Positions 44,601 to 56,471 of a stretch of DNA of 64,000 nt are shown one piece after another. The translations under genes were made by a program, and so were the position numbers. Each line of letters opens with the position of its first letter. Positions within the stretch are counted from its first letter, which is position 1. The notes beneath the pieces are model-generated. The model was given only the letters and a program-made list of their open reading frames with translations. It was not told the DNA's origin and made no database searches. The DNA comes from Basidiobolus meristosporus CBS 931.73 (taxonomy: Eukaryota; Basidiobolomycota; Basidiobolomycetes; Basidiobolales; Basidiobolaceae). The stretch is taken from positions 1 to 64,000 of the forward strand of contig MCFE01000194.1 in NCBI GenBank assembly GCA_002104905.1, read 5' to 3'.

Positions 44601-45078
44601 TAGTTAGCAGTCTAATGTATAGCAGGCTTGGAGCACATGCAGACATCTCATATTCCGTTGGAGCTGTCAGCCAACATAATTAGAACTATGGATCTGATCA
44701 TATTGCAGCAGTTAAGCAGATTTTTAGATACGTAAGAGACACTGCTGATATCTGCCTAAGATACACTTATAAGGATTAATAACAGGACCTTGTGGGGTAC
44801 TCTGATGCTGATTGGGGACAAAACTTGGAAGAGAGAAGATCTACCACAGGATACTCCTTTCTTTACTGTCAAGGGGCAATTTCATGGAAATCAAGAGAGC
44901 AACCAACTGTAACACTTTCTACCACCGAGGCAGAGTATATGGCAGCTTGTGAAGCTACAAAAGAAGCAATGTGGTTAAGAAAGCTTTTTACAGATTTAGG
45001 CTTATGTCAAAAAATGCCTATTACTTTATTTCAAGATAATCAAGGATATATACAATTAGGTAGAAATCCAACTTTTCA
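41626..45078 (+). pseudogene. Copia-2 gag-pol, middle part
   Basis: Continues gag from SAAKKMYLRQRF, with zinc knuckle CNNCRRKGHTSDRY (last Cys lost), a broken protease at 42160, integrase (LYGP-like CGPIQNLSLGG, DNGGEYTS) and RT (NDLIIATNN, where D of YVDD is N) and RNase H ([19 protein letters not shown]). More than ten stops or shifts are visible. Ends at the Plavaka insertion. Confidence 0.85.
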
Positions 45079-45079
45079 A

Positions 45080-45096
45080 CCCTATGAAAAATTATT
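45080..45096 (+). repeat. Left terminal inverted repeat of the Plavaka element
   Basis: CCCTATGAAAAATTATT. Matches the right end with one mismatch. Confidence 0.75.
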
Positions 45097-45603
45097 GAGA
45101 TGATCCCATCAAAAGGCTGTCACAAAGTTAAAGTCCTGTAACTAAGAGGTACTGATCTTGTCAGGACACCATCCAGGGACTGTTGAAAAATACTTGCACC
45201 CTCAATTTCACAAAAAACTTGGTCAAAATTTTTCATCACAACAATGTATAAGTGTTTTTTGATTGGTTCCCTGCCAATTTGCTCACTTTCTGATCCCGGA
45301 CACTCTATTGCCTCCTACATTGATGCAAGTTGATTGGCTATTGCCACTTTTTCACACTCCTTACTTCCTGAATCAACTGTTTCTCTTACTTTTCATGCAT
45401 ACAAATTGATTTATTTCCATTGAAACTTCAGTTGTACCTCAATTGCCATTTGTATTGACCTATACAAGTCTCTATACCCTATACTAACATTAAGCCCAAC
45501 CCCACACTCAACAGGTAACTCCATTAAAGTCCATCACTCAATAAGTATTTCTGCTGTAACACTCTGGTTCCACAACTTTGGCAGGAATACAATGGCTTTA
45601 TGT

Positions 45604-46287
45604 CATTGTTCATTCACTAATTCCCACACGTCCTGGTCTTTAGCCAGCACTGCAAGGTCCAGCTCCTCATCTGCCAGTCTTTGCAATAAATCCTTGCAAT
45701 ATTCAAGTGCATTTTCTTGAGCACTGCTCTTGAGGAAGTGCTGCAGCCTCTTGGTGTGCCTATTGATGCTCCAAAACTCCACTTAAGGCATTGTGATAGT
45801 CTTTCAGGCTCTTGACATTGTAGCCTTGTCTGTTGGTGGGATCTCCACTCTGTCAACAAATGGAGGCTGCGGAGGCTGTGGTAGACAATTTGCATTTTTC
45901 AGCAAACTCATCTACCTTGCTGGAGTGTAGCTCAAGTGGCTGCACTTCCAACTCTTAAGAAAACAGCTGTTTTCTTGTTGGTACTTCCTCTTGGCTGTGA
46001 TGGGATTTGGTCTGTTCCTAGCTTGCGGCGTTAATTGGCAAGAACTGCAGTTTCTTTTGCATGCCTCCCTGTCTCCAGCTTGAGTAGACATTTTTCCATA
46101 TACCTTTTTCTTTATCACTGCCAGGTCTTTTACTGCTACTTTGTCTGAGTGCTTCTTGCAAAGAACTATGTTTTCTCCTGGATAGGTTCTGCTCTGACAC
46201 ATCTGTTTTGGCCTGCTTGTCCCTTGCTGGCACTCTTCTGGCAACCTGATATTTCTTTTCTGCTTGTTTTGAGCTCTCAACCATAGT
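45604..46287 (-). pseudogene. Decayed accessory gene of the Plavaka element, second part
   Basis: Minus-strand frames here hold a module (about 46112-46287) reading RDKQAKTDVSEQNLSRRKHS, then QSSSKRPGSDK, closely paralleling the module at 52195-52372. Further on a frame with FWSINRHTKRL, LKSSAQENALEYC leads to a stop near 45604. The second parallels FWASIGMLRKYLKSSRS in the other part. Frames change several times, so it is broken. No known domain; it may be the DNA-binding or accessory partner that CACTA-type elements often carry. The gypsy insertion separates it from its upstream part. Confidence 0.4.
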
Positions 46288-46806
46288 TGTCATGATCACA
46301 TGACAATCATGAACACCCATGCCAAGTTTCAGCTTCCTAGCTCAATTTCTAAGAGATTCCTTCTGGAACCTTCTACCACCTTCCAGAAAGTTCCTGACTA
46401 TTCCAAACCATTGTTGCACAAAGGAACACTCCATGGAAGCTTCCCATTGTACTTTTCATAGTACATTACCATATATGGAAATACCAGGACACATGACTTA
46501 GTCACATGATCAGGTGACCAAATCCATTTCCCCATCCTGTCTCAGTGCCTTGCCTTCTATATTATCATCCCCAGCACATTGCTGTGCCTCACCCCACAAC
46601 CCCATTAGTATTAGCCAATATCTCTTGGCATCAGTATAACCCAAAGTATATGTAGTCCTATCCCTGCTTAAGTATTCCTCAGTCTGATAAACACAGGTCT
46701 TGAATAAACAGCCTTGCCTTGAATCCTACCTTGCCTTGATGGTCCACAACTAAGTCCTTTCCTGCTGTGCCTAGCTTTTCCTCCTGCCTTGTGTCTATTC
46801 ATAACA
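46288..46806 (+). repeat. 5' LTR of gypsy-1
   Basis: 519 bp. A TATA-like AGTATATG at about 46645 lies some 35 bp before AGTCTGATAAAC, the likely transcript start. Confidence 0.92.
46681..46692 (+). promoter_or_regulatory. Self-primer sequence in the gypsy-1 LTR (likely RNA 5' end)
   Basis: AGTCTGATAAAC is the exact reverse complement of the 12 bases right after the LTR (46807-46818). In Tf1-type elements the first nucleotides of the transcript fold back to the primer-binding site and prime reverse transcription. The copy in the 3' LTR is at 52049-52060. Confidence 0.65.
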
Positions 46807-46818
46807 GTTTATCAGACT
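46807..46818 (+). promoter_or_regulatory. Gypsy-1 primer-binding site (self-priming)
   Basis: GTTTATCAGACT directly abuts the 5' LTR and lacks the TGG start expected for a tRNA 3' CCA primer. It pairs with AGTCTGATAAAC inside the LTR. Confidence 0.65.
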
Positions 46819-47212
46819 CTCCTGACTTACCTGTGGATCCCTGCCTTCTGCCCAAAGTTTGAAGAAAACTTGTAAAAGGAATACTCACCGTAAGTATCAC
46901 CCATCATCTTTCCCTAGTCTTGTCCTATAAAGGCAAAGATACTTTATCTTTGTAAAACTATTGGTCAAAAGCTGCATTTGCTTTATTACCCTGCTGGTGG
47001 AGTTTACAGTTGTTACAGTATTGGAAGCTTTAGTACAATACTCAATCAAAGGACATTGAAACCAGTACCTTCTGAAGTGATGCTAACTTATTTAAGTTGG
47101 GGATTGTGGCTCAATAGTTGTATTCTTGACATACTAGTGGCTTTACAAACCCACAACCTAGTTTAGTATATTCCAGTATTCCTTGCAAGTTCATCCGCCT
47201 TCCTCTGCTACC

Positions 47213-48145
47213 ATGTCCAACCTAGAGCTGAACTTTGCCCAGCTCATGGCTGCCTTTACCCAACTGCAGCAAGACCATGCAGACCTCAGAAACACTCTTG
47301 CTCAGTTCCAGAACCAAAGTGTCCAGCAAACTAGCCATGTCCCAGTCTACCAAGAACTCAAGTATACTCCTGCTACCAAGTTCAATGGCACTCAGAATGA
47401 ATTCTGTGGCTTCATCAACATGGTGAAGAACAATCTTGCACTCCAGCCCAACCGGTACCCCACTGACCAGGCCAAAGTTGGTTTCATCTCCAACCTGCTT
47501 ACTGGTACAGCTCTCAAGTGGTTCTCCCCATTAGTGGAGACCAACTCTCCCCTCCTCAGAGACTACCAAGCTTTTCTCACTGAAATGGAGCTAACATTTA
47601 GTAACCTTGAGCAAGCCAGAACTGCTGCTAACAAGATCAAGACCCTCAAACAAGGGAACAAACCAGCATCAGTCTATGCCTCAGAATTCCAACAACTCTC
47701 CAGTGACCTCAGCTCCTTGGGTCAAGCAGCCTTGATAAGCCAATTCCAAGATGGCCTTAATGATGAAGTTTGTGATCTGCTACTCACACTCCCAGATCCA
47801 GATACATTGGTTAAAGCTATGCACCAGGCAATCCAGTGTGATTACAGACTATTCCAGAAGAAGCAAAAGAACCGTCAAAGACACATTCCTGTTGCAGTCC
47901 CAGCCCCTCCTGCTCCCCAAGTCACTCCAGAAGATCCTATGCAGATTAATAGTGCCAAATACAAGAAACTATCAAAGAGTGAAAAGTCCAGACATGAACA
48001 AGCCAACCTCTGTCTATACTGTGGCTAATAAGGTCACTTTGCCAAGTCCTGCCCCAACAAGAAGTCCAGCTTCAAGCTGATGCAGTCCTCCAGTAACCAA
48101 CCTGATTCAGAACTGTCAGGAAACTCCAATGTCCAGTTGCACTGA
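47213..48145 (+). pseudogene. Gypsy-1 gag (two stops inside the zinc knuckle)
   Basis: ATG 47213 (MSNLELNFAQLMAAFTQLQQ) starts a Ty3/gypsy gag: a coiled N-terminus, then FCGFINMVKNNL, GFISNLLTGTALKWF and LISQFQDGLNDEV, all typical. The zinc knuckle reads CLYCG, then TAA TAA, then GHFAKSC: the two variable residues of C-x2-C-Gxx-GH are both stops. Without them gag would run to 48145, overlapping the pol frame, which opens at 48106 in the -1 frame. Confidence 0.85.
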
Positions 48146-51100
48146 CAGGCTTGCAACTGGACCCACCCATCAAAATCCAGCATATCCAAGAATCTTCCTT
48201 TGCCACAAAATCTATCCAGTCCTTGAGAATGCCTGTCAAAATTCAGATCCCTGACTCCAGTCCTGTCCCAGTCCTAGCCCTGATTGATTCCGGTGCTTCA
48301 TCCTGTTTCATTAACCAAGCCTTTGTCCAGAAGCACTCTATTCCTGTTACCTTAAAATCCTGTCCAGTCCAAGTAGAAGTTATTGATGGAAGATCACTCT
48401 CCTCTGGTGCCGTTACCCATGAAACATGCTTACTTCAGCTGTCCAGTACTGCTCACCAAGAAAGAATTGCCTTCAACATCATCAACTCACCACACTATCC
48501 TATTGTGCTTGGAAGCTCATGGCTGAGCTACCACAATCCAAGTATTGATTGGAAATCCAAGATCCTGTCATTCACCAGATCCCACCAAGTGAACTCCATG
48601 AGATCTCCAGACCCTGATAACCGTGAAAAGACTGTTGCCAACAGTTCAACAGCCCAAGATACCTTGCCAGCTGAAGGAGCACCCTCAGCAAACATACCAG
48701 CCAAGTACCTAGAGTTTGCCCATGTCTTTGACAAGAAGAAAGCAGAACTCCTCCCTGACCATCAGCCTTATGACTGCCCTATTGACCTTGAAGATGGAAA
48801 AGTCCCTCCATTTTGCGCTATATATAACCTCTCCCAGCCGGAGTTGAAAGAACTCAATGGTTATATTGAAGAAAACCTCCAGAAGGGTTTTATTCAGCAC
48901 CCCAAATCACCTGCTGGAGCCCCAATCATCTTAGTCAAGAAGAAGGATGGCACCCTCAGAATGTGTGTGGACTACTGTGCTTTGAATAAGATCACAGTCA
49001 AGAACCGCTACCCCCTGCCCCTGATCAACACGCTGTTGGATCAGCTATCTGCTGCCTAAGTGTTTACCAAGATTGACTTGAGAGGAGCTTACAATCTTGT
49101 CAGAATCAAGCCTGATGATGAATGGAAAACTGCCTTTTGCACAAGATATGGTCACTTTGAGTACAAAGTAATGCCATTTGGCCTCACCAATGCCCCTGCT
49201 GTGTTTCAACACCTCATGAATGACATATTCCATGAATACCTTGACCAGTTTGTGGTAATCTACCTTGATGATATTCTCATACACTCCAAGAGCCAAGATG
49301 ATCACGTCAAGAAAGTATTGAGAAAACTAGACTCTGCCAGTCTCTATGCCAAGCTAGAGAAGTGTGAATTTGACCAGAGAGAAGTGGAATTTTTTGGTTA
49401 CCTCATCAGCCCTGAGGGAACAAGAATGAACCCAAAGAAAGTTGACTCAGTTCAATCCTGGAAAACTTCAAGCTCAGTCAAGGAAGTACAATCCTTCCTG
49501 GGATTTGCCAACTTCTATTGCAGGTTCATAGCCAACTACTCCAAGATAGTCACCCCTCTGACAAAGCTTACCCAGAAGTACACACCTTTTGCCTGGAATG
49601 AGGAGCAATCCAGCTCATTCAACCAACTCAAGAAATCTTACCTGAAGGCCCCCCTGCTTGCCCACCCTGACCTTGAGAAGCAATTCATAGTGGAGACTGA
49701 TGCTTCTGATTTTGCCCTTGGTGCCGTACTCTCCCAGTATGATGAGGACAATGTGTTGCACCCCATTGCATTCTACTCTTGGAAGTTTTCCCCTGCAGAG
49801 ATCAACTATGATATCTATGATAAGGAGTTGCTAGCCATCATTGTAGCCTTTGAGCAATGGAGACACTACCTGGATGGTGCAAAACACAAAATCAAAGTCT
49901 TCTGTGACCATAAGAACCTTGAGTACTTTGCAACTACCAAAGTACTAAACTGGAGACAAGCCAGATGGTCACTCCTCCTGTCCAGCTTTGACTTTACTAT
50001 CACCTATAGACCTGGGGCAAAGCAAGGAAAGCCGGATGCCCTGTCCAGAAAAAAGGAATATGCCCAGGAAGAGGGAGATGATGCCTGTCAGCAAATGAAA
50101 CACCCATTGCTGAGCAAGAAACATTTTGAGATTCTTGCCACCCAGTCCTCAAGTCTTGTCATCCCTTCATTCCTAGTAAAGATATCAGAATCCCAAGCCT
50201 CTGATATGACTTCCAGCACCATCAAGAAATATCTGGAATCCCCAGTTGGGCCCCTTCCCAAGTTCCCAAACATCCAGAACCTGCATTTGGTAGACAACCT
50301 CATCTACCACAAGCAGCAGCTTTATGTCCCAGACCTTGCCACCCAGCTAGATATCATTAAGTCTTGGCATGATTCAATGGCTGCAGGCCACTTTGGTACT
50401 GCCAAAACCTTGAATGCTATCAAAAGAGATTTCTGGTGGCCTAGAATGATAACTCTTATCAAAGAGTACATTCTGACTTGTGATATTTGCAACTGTGCAA
50501 AACCAGCCAGACACCAGCCCTATGGACTTCTTCAGCCCCTGCCTATCCCAGAACACCAATGGAGATCTATATCTATGGACTTCATTACTGACTTCCCTGA
50601 GTCATGTGGCTTCAATGCTATACTTGTAGTGGCTGACCGGCTGACCAAGATGGCTCACTTTATCCCTTGCTGTAAGAGTACTGATGCAAAAGACACTGCT
50701 GCATTAGTCCGGAAGAATATTTTCTGCCTTCATGGTATCCCCAGTGATATTGTGTGAGATAGAGGCCCACAGTTTGTGTCCAAGTTATGGAAACACTTCA
50801 TGCAATACCTTGGTGTTCAAGTCAAGCTCTCTACTGCCTTCCATCCACAGTCTGATGGCCAGACTGAAAGAATCAACCAGATTCTAGAGCAATACCTCCG
50901 GTGCTATATCAATTACCAGCAAGACAATTGGGTTGATCTACTCCCTGTTGCTGATTTTGCCTACAACAACTCAAGCCATAGTGCAACCGGTTTTACACCA
51001 TTCTATGCTAACTATGGATTCCACACTCAGTTTGATATCCAGATTCCAACAAACCCAATGAGCACACATTTGGCTGAACATGCCCAACCAATCCAGGACA

Positions 51101-51656
51101 TCCAGAATACCCTCAAGGAAGAACTATCCTTAGCTCAGGAAAGCTACAAGAAAATTGCCAATCTAAAACAGCATACCAGCCCTGATCTTAATGAAGGAGA
51201 TTCTGCATGGTTGCTCAGAAGAAACATCAGCACCAACCGCCCTTGTGACAAATTGGATTTCAAGAAACTTGGTCCCTTCAAGATCAAGAAGAAGCTTAGC
51301 CCTATAGTATATCAGCTACAGTTACCAGCAAGTATGAAAATCCATGATATTTTCCATGTGTCCCTCCTGGAGCCGTATTGTAGGAACACATTGCCAAACC
51401 GGCAAGAAGCAAAGCCCCAAGCCATCCAGGTTGACCAACATCAAGAATTTGAAGTTAAACAGATTCTAGACTCCAAGTATATCTGGTCAAAGCTGACTAC
51501 TTAGTAGACTGGATTGGTTATGGTCCAAGTGACCAAACATGGGAACCAGCTACCCATCTCACTAATTGTTAAGAACTAGTTACCCAGTTCCACCAGCAAT
51601 ATCCTGCAAAACCTGCCCCAAAGGGAAACAGAGCTTCACCAGGAAGAGGAGAATAG
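48106..51656 (+). pseudogene. Gypsy-1 pol with integrase chromodomain
   Basis: Protease [11 protein letters not shown] (about 48283). RT begins [14 protein letters not shown] and is cut by TAA at 49057-49059, then continues FTKIDLRGAYN and YLDDILIHSK (catalytic DD). RNase H reads ETDASDFALGAVLSQ. Integrase has the HHCC zinc region (HDSMAAGHFG ... CDICNCAKPAR) and DFITDFP; a TGA at 50755-50757 interrupts before DRGPQF. Near 51475 a 1-nt shift leads into a chromodomain (YLVDWIGYGPSDQTWEPATH) ending just before the 3' LTR. Two stops plus one shift. The chromodomain would steer insertion into heterochromatin in intact relatives. Confidence 0.92.
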
Positions 51657-52174
51657 TGTCATGACCATATGACAATCATGAACACCCATGCCAAGTTTCA
51701 GCTTCCTAGCTCAATTTCTAAGAGATTCCTTCTGGAACCTTCTACCACCTTCCAGAAAGTTCCTGACCATTCCAAACCATTGTTACACAATGGAACATTC
51801 CATGGAAGCTTCCATTGTATATTTCATAGTCCATTACCATATATGGAAATACCAGGACACATGACTTAGTCACATGATCAGGTGACCCAATCCATTTCCC
51901 CATCCTGTCTCAGTGCCTTGCCTTCTATATTATTATCCCCAGCACATTGCTGTGCCTCAACCCACAACCCCATTAGTATTAGCCAATATCTCTTGGCATC
52001 AGTATAACCCAAAGTATATATAGTCCTATCCCTGCTTAAGTATTCCTCAGTCTGATAAACACAGGTCTTGAATAAACAGCCTTGCCTTGAATCCTGCCTT
52101 GCCTTGATGGTCCACACCTAAGTCCTTTCCTGCTGTGCCTAGCTTTTCCTCCTGCCTTGTGTCTATTCATAACA
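51657..52174 (+). repeat. 3' LTR of gypsy-1
   Basis: 518 bp, followed by the TSD ATAGT. Confidence 0.92.
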
Positions 52175-52194
52175 ATAGTTGTGATGGGCTCCTG

Positions 52195-52749
52195 TAAAAG
52201 CAATGGGTTTTTATCACTGCCAGGTCCTTCACTGCTACTTTGACTGGGTACTTCTTGAGTTGTACTATGCTTTTTCCTTGATAAATATTGTGCTGGTGCA
52301 TCCATATCTGCCTGCTTGTCCCTAATTGCCACTCTTCCAACTACCTGATGTCTCTTTGATGCTTGTCTGGGACTTCTGGCCCTGCTTGTAACAGCCTCTT
52401 GAGGAAGCCACTAGTTTTTAGTCATGGCATCCTTGTTCTTCTGCCTTTGATAGCTTCTGCTACTCTTAAGATACTTTCTTAGCATACCAATGCTGGCCCA
52501 AAATTTGTTTGCCTGTTTGAATCCAGGATAATGCTCATGGAACAATTCAAGTGCATTCTGCTTGGCCTTGAGTTCCTGATGGTACCATGGTATGCTGGCC
52601 TTAAGGTGATGGCATGCTACACTTCTGACAGCCTCTTGTATATTACACCACTCTTCATTATTGCACTCAACGGCTTCACAGATCTTCAGTGTCTTTTGAC
52701 TTTTAGGCTTTGGTAAAAACACCACATTGTCTCCCTTGCACTCTGTCAT
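52195..52749 (-). pseudogene. Decayed accessory gene of the Plavaka element, first part
   Basis: ORF 52749-52411 (112 aa) reads VFLPKPKSQKTLKICEAVEC, ELKAKQNALELFHEHYPGF and FWASIGMLRKYLKSS. After a stop it continues in another frame as RDKQADMDAPAQYLSRKKHS and QSSSEGPGSDK. The same two blocks recur across the gypsy insertion at 45604-46287, so the gene contains an internal duplication. No family recognised. Confidence 0.4.
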
Positions 52750-54083
52750 AGGTTTTTCTGTGGGCTTTATCTTTGAGCACTGTTTTTGTGCTTCAAAGAC
52801 TCTACAGCATTCCTCTGCTGTTACACCAGCAAATGGCTCAATTCCTGGCTGTGAGATGGAGATACTTTAGTCCTTCTTTGCAGCAAAGATACTGCTTTCT
52901 CTACCTGGAATTTTGATTGCTCTACAAGTATTATCCACTCATCCTGTTTCTGGACTATTTCCTGATTTATCTGGGCCATTGCATCTATCCTATCAGCCAC
53001 TGTACCTTTTCATTAATGCTTTGGTATGAGCTGACAACATACTTGCTCATATAGGTGGTGGTGATGTTATCATGGCCACTTGCTGATCTTCAACTGAGGG
53101 TACTGCATTTGCTACATTCTCATCTGCCTCAGCATAACAGTCAGCTTGTTGCTCCACAGAGGTTCTCAATTGCCTACTTGACTGAGAGCCTGAGGAATCC
53201 TCATTATTACCTTAAATGAGCTCATTGTCCACAGGGCCTTTTTTGGATGTAGCCCCACTTTTTGCACTGAATGTCAAAGCAAGCTGTTGTCCAACCATTG
53301 TTCTGTTGCTGTCAGCGGTGGGACTTGGTTGGGAGCCAGACAACTTTGCTTTATTTTTTGGTGGGATATTTATGGAAGTAAGTCAAACCACAGTGGAAAT
53401 AGTGCTATATATACTTGTGTATGTGGTGCCACAACTTTATTTATAATGCATACTATGGCGGGTCAGTGTGGCAAGACAACACCCATTGAAACAAATGCCA
53501 AGCAGACTTTACGGAGCCAAGTGAGCCCAGTAATCCATCTACTGGTGAATGATGTAATGCTGTGGCTAGAGAAGTGGTGCATTTCCACCAATATCAGTAA
53601 TGGGGGCTTTGAAGACTTATTACCACTTCTTGCCATAATCATACCTGGATGCAACTTACCATGTACAAGGTACAAGTGGACAACTGTCATGCAGCTGGCA
53701 ACATATGATCCAGACACTGTCCTGATTCCAGCATGTGTTAACAGTTGCATGGCATTCACATCCAAAAATGCTACCATTGCAACGTGTCCAAATTGTCAGG
53801 AATCCACCATCATTGAGGGAAAACATTGTTCACACACCATATATATTCCAGTCATACCCTGTCTGAGGAAGCTGATTCAGTCCAACAGATATTGCATAGC
53901 TATATTGTGTGCACTCAGTATCAATCAAGTGCAAACATATCCAATATATTGGATGGCAAACATTGCAATCAGCTAAGAAGCAAGGGCTACTTTGAAGGTA
54001 TGTATGACAATGCTTTTGCTTCAGCACTTGATGGACTCTCATTAAACAAATACTCTACCAGCAAATCCTGCTGGTCACTGATT

Positions 54084-54808
54084 AGACTTGTTCCATTGGA
54101 TAGTGCCACATTGAGCCATGAGTGCCATATGATGCCATAGCGTGCCAGGGAGGCCAAGTGAGCCTACACTTGGCCACAGAGTGTGAAGCATAGATCTGCA
54201 TCTTCATGCAAAGCTGCCCCTGTGTTTCACTCATTGTGATGGAGAAAATCCATTTTTTGACCTTTTTTTTTAGGTCAATGTTGTATAGGATGTGCAAGAG
54301 CACTAAAGGATTGAAGATATACATCTGGTACTCTGAATTTAGCTCCTGTGGCTTGTAGCATGTCACAAAAATGCATGGCACTATCTTGGTCCACCGGTAC
54401 TATCTGGCACTACAAGTGCTTTGTATTGATCTTGCTTTAGGGCTAATATTTGAATATAGTGCCGGATAGCACCAGTGGACCAAGATAGTGCCATGCATTT
54501 TTGTGACATGCTACAAGCCACAGGAGCTAGATTCAGTGTACCATGGGTATTGAGTACCAGATGTATATCTTCAATCCTTTGGTGCTCTTGCATATCCTGC
54601 ACAATATTGATCCACAAAAAAACATCAAAAAAAAAACAATGGATTTTCTCCTGCATCATAGGTGAAAAACAGGGGGTGCTTTGTGTGAAGGTGCAGATCC
54701 ATGTTTCACACTCTGTGGCCAAGTATAGGCTCACTTGGCCTCTCTGGCACACTATGGCATCAGTTGGCACTCATGGCTCAATGTGGCACTATCCAACGGA
54801 ACAAGTCT
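54084..54808. mobile_element. Fold-back element (725 bp) inside the transposase gene, TSD ATT
   Basis: A near-palindrome: arms of about 332 bp (54084-54415) and 350 bp (54459-54808) are reverse complements with scattered differences around a 43-bp centre. Ends are AGACTTGTTCC and GGAACAAGTCT. Flanks ATT at 54081-54083 and 54809-54811 are identical. The second Plavaka copy (around 63290, minus) has the empty site, reading through GGATTCTCATCAA without the insert. The motif TGGCAC or GTGCCA recurs many times in the arms, like subterminal transposase-binding sites. It encodes no protein of its own. Confidence 0.88.
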
Positions 54809-55794
54809 ATTCTCACCAATCTGAAACTGCCGCCCATCTTATGGTATCAGAGCAATAATCTGATGGTAGTCTCACCAGTACCTGGGCCTAAATCACCGTC
54901 TAACCTGGATAGCTACTTGTATCCATTGCTGGATGAGTTTTGTGTGCCTTCCAATAGGATAATGGAAAATGGCAGTCATGTAAAAGTTCATATTATTATC
55001 TGCATTAGAGATACCCTAGCCATCCGCAGGATGGCAGGTTTTTCCAAGCACAATGGATGGTATTGATGTCAAATGTGTGAGATCCAGGGGATTTACTCCA
55101 TAACTAACATACACTGTCATTACCCAAACGCCAGCACTAAGAACATCATCTTTCCACAGAGAGAATGTACAGAAGTAAGCATGCAATTGTGGCAAAGTTG
55201 GCAAGCTATAAGCAATTGGCCAGAATATGGAATCAATCAGAAACTGGGGATACTTAAGATAGAGAATATCTGTTGGAGCAAAAGCTTCTCACTGGGAGCA
55301 ATGGATTTGCTTTTCAACTATATCCCTATACTGATGACCAAGTTGTCCATGGGGCATTTCAAGCTAAATGCGCCCTTCAAGATACCAGAGAAACTTGAAA
55401 GAATTGGCAAGATATTAAGAATATGCGCTATCATGGGTACTCCTCGCAGGCTCCAATTAATATTCCTACTTGTATGCAACAATACAAATGCAAAGACTGG
55501 ATGAGCTAGATATGTATGTATTCAAGTGGTGTTCTGAAGCCATTCCTACCAAGAGTTCATTGGAAGCCTTGGTAGTCATATGTGGACATTGTAGGAATAT
55601 TTATCCAGAAGCAGATTACCAGTGCCAACATGATGCATCCAAAGCTGTTGTGTGAGGAGGTTGTTATGGGATTTGAGTGGCTGTCCTACAAACATAAAGC
55701 TGAATGTGTAGATCTCTGCTGCTACTGTATCCATTCTCTACACCATCTTGCAGTGTGTGTGGAGAATATTGGGCCTTGCTTCACCTTTTGGGAG

Positions 55795-56471
55795 TGTTGT
55801 GCATCAACATTTAAAACTTGGCCAATTTCACTTTGTTAGAAAATCTAGTACCCTAACTGATTTTCCCTAGCCCAAGCATAACTAATCCCTTTCATGGTTT
55901 ATTTTATCACATCTCAGAATCTATATTTAGCTGTCACCCCTGATCAATTTTCATGTGGTTGTTATGTCCTCAACTGATCTGCTAAGCCTTTCCAAGTGAT
56001 TAGTCATCTGAGATTTATCCAACCACTTAGTAGTTGCCAAGACATCAGCTGATTAATGAGGCAATTTTTCATTTATTTTATGCAGCTATCAACATCCCAA
56101 CAGATTTCAATTAGTCCAGTCTCTTGGTGCTTACTAATGCAGCTCAATCAGAAAAGTGTAAATAAAGTTTACTGAACCTTTTGGTTTAGTGTGTGTCTCA
56201 ACAAAATTAAGAACTCAACAAATCCATTCTATTTCTACCCAAGCTTAGCATATCTAGCACTCTCAAGAACACCAATCCTAGTCTGCATAGTAAACCTACT
56301 CTGTTGCCTTTATAAGCCCAACTCAGCTATATATAAGACCAATATTAGACCAGAGCCTCTCTGCCAATATTTCTGGCACTCTTGACAATTTTAAGATTCT
56401 GCACTTAGTTGTCACTTAGGTTCAGTTAACTCATTCAAGAGTTCTGTTACACTTTTCTCTTGGATACAACA
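55795..56471 (+). mobile_element. Solo LTR of another family in the transposase gene, TSD GGGAG
   Basis: 677 bp from TGTTGTGCATC to GGATACAACA, with GGGAG on both sides (55790-55794 and 56472-56476). The second Plavaka copy has an uninterrupted TTGGGAGTTTCC here. Inside is a TATATATAAG at about 56328. The sequence differs from both the copia-1/2/3 and the gypsy-1 LTRs, so it marks a third LTR family with no internal part in this window. Orientation is tentative. Confidence 0.85.

Larger units (their letters stand above)
46288..52174 (+). mobile_element. Gypsy-1: chromodomain Ty3/gypsy (chromovirus-type) retrotransposon, TSD ATAGT
   Basis: 5887 bp. LTRs 46288-46806 and 51657-52174 start TGTCATGA and end CATAACA. 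The flanks are identical (ATAGT at 46283-46287 and 52175-52179). I count about 16 differences between the LTRs, about 3%. The domain order gag, protease, RT, RNase H, integrase, chromodomain is that of chromoviruses. A purine tract (AGGAAGAGGAGAA) precedes the 3' LTR. Confidence 0.97.

Noticed and set aside
48106-48145. Programmed -1 frameshift signal between gypsy gag and pol
   Set aside because: The frames overlap as expected, but no X XXY YYZ slippery heptamer is visible in the overlap, so a signal cannot be claimed.
54381-54858. ORFs of 127-129 aa on both strands
   Set aside because: They lie in the arms of the fold-back element and mirror each other; no coding features.
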